NCBI GenBank assembly: GCA_001802655.1
Contig: MGZO01000023.1
Location: 7,621 to 21,369 of the forward strand
DNA length: 13,749 nucleotides
Source of the DNA: Hydrogenophilales bacterium RIFOXYD1_FULL_62_11
GTDB taxonomy: Bacteria; Pseudomonadota; Gammaproteobacteria; Burkholderiales; Thiobacillaceae
Reading direction: 5' to 3'
This document shows positions 1 to 6,416 of this stretch, in pieces. The translations under genes and the position numbers were made by a program. Position 1 is the stretch's first letter; each line of letters opens with the position of its first letter. Under the pieces are notes generated by a model that was not told where the DNA came from, searched no databases, and worked only from the letters and a program-made list of their open reading frames with translations.

Positions 1-1416
1 CATGCCCTCCTTGTTTCGGACCTGATGCTTGGCATGGGCGAGGATGAGGATGCAGGCGGCGTGCTACTGCCCAAGGCCTCCGAGTGCCTGTACGTAGTCG
101 ACGAGGCACATGGCCTGGCCAGTGTCGCTCGTGACGCCAATGCCGCCAGCATCCACACCACCAGCACACTGCGACGCTTCACCCGGATGAAGGGCGTGAT
201 GCGCGCCGCGTACCAGGCTTTAGGCAAGCAACAGGTCAGCGGCCTGTCCCTTCAGGATGGAACGGATCTGTTCGACCAGGTCCAAGGCACCATGTCGTCG
301 CTGACGGAGAGCATCACTACCCACTGGACGCCCGAGCCAGGAGAAGAGCACCCGACGTGGCGTGCGCCCCTTGGCCAGTTGCCTGAGCCGTGGCGCGACC
401 AGGCAGAAGTGCTTGCCTCGGCCACCCTCGAGCAGGGTCGGTGGATCAAGGGCGTCAAACGCGCCGTGGGCGATGACGACGACATCCCGGCCACTACCCG
501 GGACACCCTGGTGCGCGAGATTGGCATCCTGCTTGAGCGCATCAATGCCCAGGCTGGGCTTTGGAACTCGTGGCGTAGCAATCGAGACGGTGAGCCGGTG
601 GCCAAGTGGGTCTCGCTCACGCGCGAGGGTTCCCTGGTGCTCAATGCCTCGCGGATCTCCGCCGGCGACTTCCTCGCCGAGACACTGTTCAAGCACGGCT
701 CGGGCGTATTGCTGACCTCAGCCACGATTTCAACGGGCGGCGACTTTGCCCATTTCGCTCATGAAACCGGACTTCCCGAAACGGCTGAGGTCGTCGCCCT
801 GCCCTCCCCTTTCGACCTTCAGACGCAGGGCACTCTGGTCGTGCCCCGCATCAAGGCTTCTCCCAAGGACCGGGACAGCCATTGCGCCGAGTCCGCGCAA
901 TGGCTCGCGTCCGAACTGGACTGGGGCGCGGGCAACCTGCTGCTCTTCACCTCGCGGGCGAAGATGATGAAGACCTTCGAGGCGTTGCCGGCTTCGCGTC
1001 AGGCCCTGTGCAAGGTTCAAGGTTCCCGCTCCAGGTCGGCGCTCCTGGCCGATCATGCCGCTGACATCGCCAGCGGCAAAGGCAGCACCCTCCTGGGTAT
1101 GCTGAGTTTCGGCGAGGGGCTGGACCTCAAGGGTGACCTGTGTACGACGGTGGTGATCCAGAACCTGCCTTTCAGCGTGCCCACTGATCCCGTGGCTGCG
1201 ACGTTGTCGGAGTGGCTTGAGTCAAAGGGGCGCAATCCGTTCGCGGAGGTCAGCGTGCCGGAGGCCATCCGCATCCTGACCCAGTTCACAGGGCGACTGT
1301 TGCGGCACGAGCAGGACACCGGCCGCATCGTGGTCCTGGACCGACGACTGGCCGAGACAGGCTATGGGCGCCGGATGATGAATGCCCTGCCCCCCTTCAA
1401 ACGCCAGGTCCAATGA
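1..1416 (+). CDS. dinG: DinG-family ATP-dependent DNA helicase, 5'-truncated by the window edge
   Basis: The reading frame is open from base 1 (first residues HALLVSDL, the usual 'NHALL' segment before the DEAH box), so the true start lies outside the window and an ATG at 25 is not the real one. Visible superfamily 2 motifs are DEAH (bases 100-111), LLTSATIS (motif III, about 709-732), LLLFTSRAKMM (motif IV), GEGLDLKGD (motif V) and QFTGRLLR (motif VI, 1282-1305). The C-terminal part matches the DinG/XPD-like plan, including the YGxRxxxALPxF ending known from chromosomal DinG. The Walker A motif and iron-sulfur cysteines would be upstream. Family members unwind DNA 5' to 3' and resolve R-loops and forked structures. 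On a plasmid it may assist replication or clear R-loops (inference). It ends at a hairpin terminator facing the partition operon. Some plasmid DinG proteins serve type IV-A CRISPR systems; no array or csf gene is visible here. Confidence 0.9.
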   Translation, partial: HALLVSDLMLGMGEDEDAGGVLLPKASECLYVVDEAHGLASVARDANAASIHTTSTLRRFTRMKGVMRAAYQALGKQQVSGLSLQDGTDLFDQVQGTMSSLTESITTHWTPEPGEEHPTWRAPLGQLPEPWRDQAEVLASATLEQGRWIKGVKRAVGDDDDIPATTRDTLVREIGILLERINAQAGLWNSWRSNRDGEPVAKWVSLTREGSLVLNASRISAGDFLAETLFKHGSGVLLTSATISTGGDFAHFAHETGLPETAEVVALPSPFDLQTQGTLVVPRIKASPKDRDSHCAESAQWLASELDWGAGNLLLFTSRAKMMKTFEALPASRQALCKVQGSRSRSALLADHAADIASGKGSTLLGMLSFGEGLDLKGDLCTTVVIQNLPFSVPTDPVAATLSEWLESKGRNPFAEVSVPEAIRILTQFTGRLLRHEQDTGRIVVLDRRLAETGYGRRMMNALPPFKRQVQ

Positions 1417-1420
1417 AATA

Positions 1421-1444
1421 GGCCGCGAACTTACGCGGCCTTTC
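1421..1444. terminator. Bidirectional hairpin terminator between dinG and the par operon
   Basis: GGCCGCG (1421-1427) and CGCGGCC (1434-1440) form a perfect 7-bp G+C stem with a 6-base loop. A short T run follows on the + strand (TTTC) and TATTTC follows on the - strand. It sits 4 bases after the dinG stop and about 20 bases past the end of the leftward operon, so it probably ends both converging transcripts. Confidence 0.75.
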
Positions 1445-1461
1445 ACTGAGTCCATCGGCAA

Positions 1462-1920
1462 TCAGGCGGCTTTCTTGCTGGCGCCCCCGGATCCACTCCC
1501 GACAGGCTTCTTTCGGAACTGCCCTGGAACGCCAATCTGGTTGTAGGGGGCGTCCCTAAGGCTCTTCTCTAGACGGATAGCCGCCGTGAAGCTTGCCCGC
1601 AAAATCATGCTCTGCGGATGCCTGACGTCAGGGTCCAGCCGCTTCAGGTTCTTTGAGATCTGGTTGAGCAGCTCCTGTGTCCGAGGGGTGAGACGAATCA
1701 CCTTGCGACTATCCATTGCAGTATCTGCCTCGCCCGTCCCCACTCTGATCAAGTGGTCGCGAATGCGCACGAATCCTTCAACAGCGTCTTCAACCCAACG
1801 CGATAGGCCTCGATTGCCGTACTTGAACTTGTAGGCAGCATCAACACTCTTAGCCAGTTCCTCGCTCATCAGAACTGTCGTTTGAAGCTTGCCTGGCAAT
1901 TTGGGTTCACTACTCGTCAT
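1462..1920 (-). CDS. Third par-operon gene: putative tandem ribbon-helix-helix DNA-binding protein
   Basis: The 152-residue product starts with an ATG whose A is the last base of the parB stop (TGATG), which implies translational coupling to parB. I do not recognise a named family. Two stretches each look like a strand followed by two helices, the MetJ/Arc pattern: residues about 11-55 (LQTTVLMSEEL, then GLSRWVEDAVEGFV) and 72-120 (RKVIRLTPRTQEL, then PQSMILRASFTAAIRLE). If right, one chain would carry a complete tandem ribbon-helix-helix unit, as in TraY. The tail is a flexible basic segment (GSGSGGASKK). Its place after parA-parB suggests a role in partition or autoregulation, perhaps binding the GGTGTATGT repeats upstream of parA. 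The fold assignment is by eye, without a profile search. Confidence 0.75.
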   Translation of the reverse strand: MTSSEPKLPGKLQTTVLMSEELAKSVDAAYKFKYGNRGLSRWVEDAVEGFVRIRDHLIRVGTGEADTAMDSRKVIRLTPRTQELLNQISKNLKRLDPDVRHPQSMILRASFTAAIRLEKSLRDAPYNQIGVPGQFRKKPVGSGSGGASKKAA

Positions 1921-2888
1921 CAGATCTGATCTTCCAGCTTTTTCAGCATCGACTTGAAGGCTGCAACGACAGTCTTCTTGTTCTTCCAGTCGACGTCAGT
2001 GGCAGCGTCCTCGCCCATCACGGCGGTGTAGATCTTCTTGACCACGTCGGGGCTATGCACTCGGCCCAGTGAAATGCTCGCGGTTACGGGCTTAGTCCGC
2101 GATGGTGATGGTCCGGGCGTGCTTGTGGGGGCAGTCGTCGGGGCTGATCCACCTGGAACAGCCGCGCCGCCGCCGGCCATCAGCTCATCCAATGCGGGGA
2201 GCAACTCTTCTATCCGCATACCTGCAAGCTGTTCGGCTTGCATGGTCGATGCCACCACCCCATCACGCATTGCGTCGTGAAGTTCACGGGGCCCGTTGAT
2301 GATAGTGGTCCAGCGATATGCAAGAGACTTACCCAGGCCAACCTTCTCAATCAAAGCGCCGGTTGCACGCGGCTTATCCATCGGGTCGATTTCAAGCTCG
2401 CCCAGCAACCCAAGCGTTGCGTCAAGACGCTCGCCCAGTGTGAGATCGGACCGTTGGACGTTTTCGATGAACTGAAGCTGCTTTACGTTGGCATTGGGAG
2501 CAATGGTGCTGTAGATGGTCTTGCGACCCAGCAACAGATGCGCAAGAAATCGGCGATGCCCCATGATGATCGTGTACCGATCACCTGTGGGACGCACCAC
2601 GATCGGTGATGGCATCCCGTTGGCCTCGATCCCCGTTGCTAACCCCCGTAGCCCCTCAAGGATTTCCTCCTGACGCTCTACATCGGTGTCGACGCTGGTG
2701 TCGACTTCAAGCCGGCCCTCGTAGAAGTGCGCAGGAATCTGACGTGCGTTGGTCGGATCCGGGTCGAGTCGCTTCACGTCCAGCAGCTCACCTACCGGTG
2801 TACGCGGCCTGGTCGTGTCGGCAATCTGGCTGACCGATGACTGCGTCTGCGATACCGCTTCGAAGCGCTTCCGCTTAGTGGTGCTCAT
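1920..2888 (-). CDS. parB: Plasmid partition protein ParB
   Basis: ParB-type centromere-binding protein, 322 residues, which would load on parS and stimulate the ParA ATPase. The N-terminal ParB/sulfiredoxin-like domain (about 30-150) contains GHRRFLA (residues 110-116), a variant of the canonical GERRxRA CTP-binding box, and ENVQRSDLT (142-150), matching the ENxQRxxL box. A helix-turn-helix region follows (about 172-225). A Pro/Thr/Ser/Ala-rich linker (about 240-270) leads to a helical C-terminal domain. I chose the ATG at 2888 because it overlaps the parA stop as ATGA and has a GAAGGAA ribosome site 8 bases upstream; the frame also continues back to 2942, inside parA. It is translationally coupled to parA before it and to the ribbon-helix-helix-like gene after it. 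The His in the second box position is a deviation worth noting. Confidence 0.92.
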   Translation of the reverse strand: MSTTKRKRFEAVSQTQSSVSQIADTTRPRTPVGELLDVKRLDPDPTNARQIPAHFYEGRLEVDTSVDTDVERQEEILEGLRGLATGIEANGMPSPIVVRPTGDRYTIIMGHRRFLAHLLLGRKTIYSTIAPNANVKQLQFIENVQRSDLTLGERLDATLGLLGELEIDPMDKPRATGALIEKVGLGKSLAYRWTTIINGPRELHDAMRDGVVASTMQAEQLAGMRIEELLPALDELMAGGGAAVPGGSAPTTAPTSTPGPSPSRTKPVTASISLGRVHSPDVVKKIYTAVMGEDAATDVDWKNKKTVVAAFKSMLKKLEDQI

Positions 2889-3796
2889 GCGGCAATTTCC
2901 TTCATCGGGGCCAACTCCATCTCTTCCATCACGAAGCGGCAAAGCGCTTCCGCTTCTCTACGCCCCTTCGAGCTGGCAGGAAGGTCGAACACGCCATGCG
3001 GGCGGACAGAGTCATGGTCCTGCTCTGCAATCTCGGCACGCAGGCCAAGGACGTGAGGAATCATCATGGGGCCGATAACAGCATCCGACCGTAGGTTCCC
3101 CAAAGTGGCTTCTTGCAGCGCCACCCTGCTCCGGAACTTGTTGGCCACCATGCCCAGCAGCTTGATCGGTTCGTCCCGCGCTCGACGGGCATTCTCATCA
3201 CGCCAGAGGGTCAACATTCCCTGCAGACCTTCCACTCCCTGGGGCTCCATCGTGGTCGGGATGATGACGTGGGTCGCGGCTCGCACTGCACTGACAGTCA
3301 GTGGACCCAGCGTAGGAGCTGTGTCGATTACAACCAGGTCGTAGTGATCGCCGACGTTACGGGCGACCATGAAGTCGCGCAGGCAATGATGGACGAGCCT
3401 GGAGACATCTTCTTGCGTGACTCGCTCCACACGCATCAAATCCGGCCCGTGCCCGCACAGGAGTTCGAGATTCTCGTGGTTGGTCGGGTACGGATATACG
3501 GGGGCGCCAAGATAGATGTCGGCGGCACTGCTACGTCCGGAGAACTCAGGATCGAATTCCTCTGGATCAGGACTTGCAGGGTCGAACCCGGGGTAGATCG
3601 GCGGCATGAACACGTTGGTCTGATCCGGGTCCTTGTCCATACGCAGGAACCGCTGGGACAGGGAGCACTGGGGGTCCAGATCGATGCACAAAACGCGATG
3701 TCCGGCGAGGGCCGCGTACTCGGCAACCAGCCGGGACACCGTGGTCTTGCCCGACCCCCCCTTATTCTGTGAGCACGTCAGCACCTTGAGCGCCAT
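2885..3796 (-). CDS. parA: Plasmid partition ATPase ParA
   Basis: ParA/MinD-family Walker ATPase of 303 residues, driving plasmid segregation over the nucleoid. The deviant Walker A motif KGGSGKTT is at residues 12-19 with both signature lysines, the DLDPQ motif is at 39-43, and Walker B VVIDTAP is at about 155-161. The protein starts almost directly with the P-loop, so it lacks the N-terminal helix-turn-helix of ParA/SopA-type (Ia) proteins. Autorepression may therefore depend on ParB or the third gene of the operon (inference). An Asp/Pro-rich insertion lies at about residues 55-105. The ATG at 3796 places the P-loop at the usual distance from the N-terminus. It is the first gene of a leftward operon, diverging from rep across a 262-bp regulatory gap. 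Confidence 0.95.
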   Translation of the reverse strand: MALKVLTCSQNKGGSGKTTVSRLVAEYAALAGHRVLCIDLDPQCSLSQRFLRMDKDPDQTNVFMPPIYPGFDPASPDPEEFDPEFSGRSSAADIYLGAPVYPYPTNHENLELLCGHGPDLMRVERVTQEDVSRLVHHCLRDFMVARNVGDHYDLVVIDTAPTLGPLTVSAVRAATHVIIPTTMEPQGVEGLQGMLTLWRDENARRARDEPIKLLGMVANKFRSRVALQEATLGNLRSDAVIGPMMIPHVLGLRAEIAEQDHDSVRPHGVFDLPASSKGRREAEALCRFVMEEMELAPMKEIAA

Positions 3797-3840
3797 CGGT
3801 ATTGGTCCCGGTTAAATATGATGACGCGAGGCTAAATTAT

Positions 3841-3952
3841 GGTGTATGTTCATGTCAACGAGATTTTCGCATACATACACCAACAGATGGCCCTTCAGGC
3901 TGGACGGTCTTCCCAGGTGTGGTCGGATTCACTCGAGTCGTGGACATACACC
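3841..3952. repeat. Three copies of a 9-bp element, candidate par operator/centromere
   Basis: GGTGTATGT occurs at 3841-3849. Its exact reverse complement ACATACACC occurs at 3873-3881 and again at 3944-3952. The two latter copies share a longer context (ACATACACCAA followed by ACAG, with one base inserted). The first two form an inverted repeat with a 23-bp spacer. The group starts 45 bp upstream of the parA start, where a partition operator or parS would be expected. A perfect TTGACA on the - strand (3858-3853) lies between the first two copies and may be a parA -35 box, but no good -10 at 16-18 bp follows. Possible binders are ParB or the tandem ribbon-helix-helix-like protein. Confidence 0.6.
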
Positions 3953-4018
3953 AAACAGCGCATTTTTTTGACCTATTCAGAAAAGTGAAAGTCCTTTTAT
4001 TTCAATTGCTTGGGGTAG

Positions 4019-4027
4019 TTATCCACA
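4019..4027 (+). promoter_or_regulatory. Perfect DnaA box upstream of rep
   Basis: TTATCCACA matches the consensus DnaA box exactly and lies 31 bp before the rep start. It suggests that host DnaA either controls rep transcription or helps open an origin here. Confidence 0.65.
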
Positions 4028-4030
4028 TTT

Positions 4031-4045
4031 TTCCACGTCGTGGAA
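4031..4045. promoter_or_regulatory. 15-bp palindrome before rep, candidate initiator operator
   Basis: TTCCACG and CGTGGAA flank a single central T, a perfect 7-bp dyad that ends 13 bases before the rep start codon. GTCGTGGA inside it also occurs at 3937-3944. The position over the rep leader fits an autoregulatory operator, which is inferred from position only. Confidence 0.5.
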
Positions 4046-4058
4046 AACGTGAGCTGAC

Positions 4059-5180
4059 ATGAGCCGCTGGAAGGAACTTAAAGAGGCGGCATGCCTCAGT
4101 GGCAGCCAGGAAGATGTTGCAACCTGCCTAGCCCCTGTCCAGTCCTGGGAGGATGCGACCTCTGGACTGACGCTCTATGCCCCCAACCCGTTCGTGATTG
4201 AATTGCTTCGGGAGCGATTCACTCCCCTACTCCGTGAAGCCAAAGAGCACTACGGCAAGGTGACATTGCTCGTCGGGGATCCTCCTCGCGAAGGCGATAC
4301 GGTCACTGCGGTGCGGGTGCAATCGCCCCCCCCGGCTCGCAGCCCGGTAGAGGTGCTCAACAGGCCGGCCACTATCGGGGAAGGCCCCCGCTTCCCAGTC
4401 GTCTGGCCCCACAGCCAATACGCGGTCATTTCTCACTTGGCCCGCAGCAGCCTCTTTTCCGCCACGCGGTTCGGGCCCAAGACTCCCCGCCCCTACTTCA
4501 AGAATCACCTTCTGGTCTCGGCGGAGGGTGTGGAGATCCGCACCACTGGAGAGCAGCTGACCGTCGACGATGGCGAAGTGCACATGCAGGTGATGAATTA
4601 CCAGCTCGCCTCTGGTCTTCCGTTAGGCGCCGATGTGCCCATAACCCTGGCGGGGCTAACCTTCGATCTGGGGAAAAACTCGGACGGCGGAAAGGGGTTG
4701 AACCAGACCCGTGAGTCTCTCTATCGGCTTCGCGGCACGGAAATCAGCATCAAGGTCGCCTCCCGTGGTGGTCAGGAGCTGCGCTCCTTCACCGGAAACC
4801 TGCTGAATCACATTGGGGCTCGCATGCGCCGCGGCGCCCGGGATGCCGCGTACTCCTTCAGCCTGCGCCCGGAAATATTCCAGCTCTTCGGGGTCGACAC
4901 GGTCTACCGGATCGACAGGCGCATCTCTCGCGCACTTCGGGCCAAGCTGGCGCAATGGCTGCACCGCTACTACTCGACTCATCAGCACCCCTACCCTATG
5001 AAGCTGGAAACGCTTCAGCGCATGTGTGGTGCCAAAGCCTCCCCCAAGAAATTCAGGGAGCAGATGAGGGAAGCCCTAAATGAGCTGGTCGATCACCAGT
5101 TCTTGGCCGAGTGGCGGATTGACGAAGACCTTGTCTTCGTCCGCCGCGCAGGCGGGATTGCATTGCCGCCGTCCACCTGA
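4059..5180 (+). CDS. Plasmid replication initiator, DnaA domain I-like N-terminus joined to a TrfA-like core
   Basis: Replication initiation protein of 373 residues. Residues 1-75 resemble DnaA domain I: an early Trp, CL at 23-24, then LTLYAPNPFVIELLRERF (37-54), which closely follows the DnaA pattern of 'L.LYAPN.FV...' at the end of domain I. A low-complexity linker (about 76-110) follows. From about 112 on, segments such as RPYFKNHLLVSAEGVEI, TGEQLTVDDGEVHMQVMNYQL and ESLYRLRGTEISIKV match the TrfA initiator family of IncP plasmids, with winged-helix DNA-binding domains towards the C-terminus. It would bind the iterons downstream and recruit the replicative helicase; DnaA domain I contacts DnaB in chromosomal initiation, so the fusion could bring its own helicase-recruiting module. 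It diverges from parA. The ribosome site before the ATG is weak, and the start is supported by the domain I match. Confidence 0.88.
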   Translation: MSRWKELKEAACLSGSQEDVATCLAPVQSWEDATSGLTLYAPNPFVIELLRERFTPLLREAKEHYGKVTLLVGDPPREGDTVTAVRVQSPPPARSPVEVLNRPATIGEGPRFPVVWPHSQYAVISHLARSSLFSATRFGPKTPRPYFKNHLLVSAEGVEIRTTGEQLTVDDGEVHMQVMNYQLASGLPLGADVPITLAGLTFDLGKNSDGGKGLNQTRESLYRLRGTEISIKVASRGGQELRSFTGNLLNHIGARMRRGARDAAYSFSLRPEIFQLFGVDTVYRIDRRISRALRAKLAQWLHRYYSTHQHPYPMKLETLQRMCGAKASPKKFREQMREALNELVDHQFLAEWRIDEDLVFVRRAGGIALPPST

Positions 5181-5220
5181 TCAGTGCCCAGGCGCTGTCG
5201 CGCGAGCTGGATAACCAAGG

Positions 5221-5294
5221 TCCCAAAAAGTCCTAGTCAACCGGAATCTCGTGAGAGAGGCTCCTCGTGGGTGGCCCCAAAAAGTCCCAGTCAA
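5221..5294 (-). repeat. Iterons 1 and 2 (leftward pair)
   Basis: Read on the - strand, the 12-bp core is GACTTTTTGGGA at 5232-5221 and GACTTTTTGGGG at 5286-5275, 54 bp apart. The match extends beyond the core: on the + strand 5222-5240 and 5276-5294 agree at 18 of 19 positions. They start about 40 bp after the rep stop. Confidence 0.75.
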
Positions 5295-5358
5295 TCATCT
5301 GGAACACGAGACCTCCCAAACTTGCTTTGGGCTCCAACAATGCCAAGGCGCCCGCAAT

Positions 5359-5449
5359 GCGCTCCTACGGGCCTGTGAGCCCCTGCCCCACAAATCGGCT
5401 AGGGGACTAGCGTTGTAAAGCGGCGCCCGCAGGAGCGCGTCTGACGCGC
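5359..5449. repeat. Nested inverted repeats at the centre of the origin region
   Basis: GCGCTCCTACGGGC (5359-5372) pairs with GCCCGCAGGAGCGC (5425-5438) at 13 of 14 positions. The right arm runs into the perfect palindrome GCGCGTC-T-GACGCGC (5435-5449). The centre of the large dyad (about 5398) is close to the midpoint between the oppositely facing iterons 2 and 3 (about 5392), so the origin has a roughly symmetric layout. Confidence 0.6.
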
Positions 5450-5498
5450 AAAAGGGCTTTGACCTTCAGATCCTCTCGCGTGCCGCGTGTTCGACTAG

Positions 5499-5529
5499 GA
5501 CTTTTCGGGACCAGAGGGACTTTTTGGGG
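5499..5529 (+). repeat. Iterons 3 and 4 (rightward, close pair)
   Basis: GACTTTTCGGGA (5499-5510) and GACTTTTTGGGG (5518-5529) start 19 bp apart in the opposite orientation to iterons 1 and 2. Iteron 3 also carries the GACTAG extension (5493-5498) shared with iteron 1. Confidence 0.72.
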
Positions 5530-5626
5530 CGCGGTCTGTTTGCTGCTGCACGCCATGTCCGAGCGTCCCTGGTGACACCAAATCCAGGACCAGCAGGCAT
5601 GGGGGATGCGCTCCGAAGCGGACACG

Positions 5627-5725
5627 GACTTATTGGGACGCCCAGAAGGGCATTAAGGGCGCCCTCTAGGAATCTTCAGGGCGCGGAAGCGGCCTTTTCG
5701 GGACGGTTGCACGGTCTTTTTGGGA
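5627..5725 (+). repeat. Iterons 5 to 7 (rightward)
   Basis: GACTTATTGGGA (5627-5638), GCCTTTTCGGGA (5692-5703) and GTCTTTTTGGGA (5714-5725) differ from the core at one or two positions. All three are followed by CG, giving a GGGACG ending not seen in iterons 1-4. The last two start 22 bp apart, about two helical turns, and border the A+T-richer stretch. Confidence 0.65.
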
Positions 5726-5915
5726 CGGCATGTAAGCCATAAAAGCCATATACAACAAAGGGTTATGCGGTATAAGTCCGCGGTGCTAACAGGCTTTTAA
5801 GCTTTGCTCATAACAATCCAATAAGCGCCCTGCGGCCGCAAAGCGGTATGGAAAAGCTCCGAAAAGCCAACTGCCACTGCATCAGAGCCGGTTACGACGT
5901 CCTGGTAAGGCTCAA

Positions 5916-6416
5916 GTGGGGCATCATCCAGGCAAAGTCGCGATGGTGTTGCCGATGACCCTGCAGTTCCTTCCCCCTGCCGTCTCAGAACCAATACAGC
6001 TGACCCCAGGGTCAGTGATGCTTGGGCTGAGGAAGGCATTGGTGTACATGCTGATCGCAAGCGCATTGGGAGTCGGCACTGGGATCATGTCACTGCTGAG
6101 CTTCGCGGCAACGCTTTCCGGCCTGCTTGGCGCATCCGTCGTTGCCTACCAGTGGTCGAGCTCGTCCCACCGCCTCCTCCTGAGCCGTGCCATCTGGGCG
6201 CGATCGATCAAAGGGGCCGCCGTCGCAGGGGCAGGGTGCATCGCGTTGGGCTTGGCCTACTTGAAGCTTCAGGGGCAGGTCGACGCGCCGTTGGGACTGG
6301 CGCCGGCGCGGTTTCTCTTCTCTGCAGGCCTTCAGTTGCCCGTAACTGCCTGGGCGTTACTCGTGGTCGTCGCCTCGCACGGTACACGCGATCGGTCAGG
6401 CTTCGTGAACGCATGA
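5916..6416 (+). CDS. Hypothetical membrane protein with about four transmembrane helices
   Basis: The 166-residue product belongs to no family I recognise. Hydrophobic segments lie at about residues 41-60, 61-80, 98-118 and 131-153, separated by short loops. A basic stretch, about 85-99 (HRLLLSRAIWARSIK), follows the second helix. The GTG at 5916 has AAGG six bases upstream; ATGs at 5943 and 5955 are possible alternatives and would only shorten the N-terminal tail. The stop overlaps the next gene as ATGA, so the two are probably an operon. It is the first gene after the origin. A small membrane protein in this position of a plasmid could be an entry-exclusion or pilus accessory factor, but nothing in the sequence shows this. 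Confidence 0.7.
   Translation: MGHHPGKVAMVLPMTLQFLPPAVSEPIQLTPGSVMLGLRKALVYMLIASALGVGTGIMSLLSFAATLSGLLGASVVAYQWSSSSHRLLLSRAIWARSIKGAAVAGAGCIALGLAYLKLQGQVDAPLGLAPARFLFSAGLQLPVTAWALLVVVASHGTRDRSGFVNA

Larger units (their letters stand above)
5181..5915. other. Probable replication origin region (oriV), non-coding
   Basis: These 735 bp hold no convincing gene; the small open frames here run across repeats. They contain seven copies of a GACTTTTTGGGA-like element. They also contain an inverted repeat of 14-bp arms with one mismatch (5359-5372 and 5425-5438), a perfect 15-bp palindrome (5435-5449) and another hairpin (GCGCCCT 5659-5665 with AGGGCGC 5678-5684). The stretch 5730-5830 is visibly richer in A+T and contains the direct repeat AAGCCATA (5734-5741 and 5743-5750), so it may be the unwinding element. 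Location behind a TrfA-like initiator supports an iteron-type origin. I saw no DnaA box here; the only perfect one is upstream of rep. Confidence 0.7.

Noticed and set aside
1..1416. CRISPR-associated CasDinG as the primary call
   Set aside because: The C-terminal motifs resemble classical DinG, and I saw no CRISPR repeats or csf genes in the window.
2889..2942. Upstream extension of parB by 18 codons
   Set aside because: The ATG at 2888 overlaps the parA stop as ATGA and has a good GAAGGAA ribosome site; the extension lies within parA and has no ParB-like content.
3828..3858. Complete sigma-70 promoter for parA built on the - strand TTGACA
   Set aside because: The -35 is perfect, but the sequence 16-18 bp downstream (TTAGCC region) is a poor -10, and the better ATAATTTA is too close.
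3802..4062. Open frame of 86 codons between parA and rep
   Set aside because: It covers the 9-bp repeats, the DnaA box and the palindrome, has no ribosome site and overlaps the rep start.
5184..5742. Small open frames in the origin region (5184-5378 +, 5407-5625 -, 5524-5742 +)
   Set aside because: They run through iterons and inverted repeats, have Arg/Pro/Ser-rich products without pattern, and lack ribosome sites.
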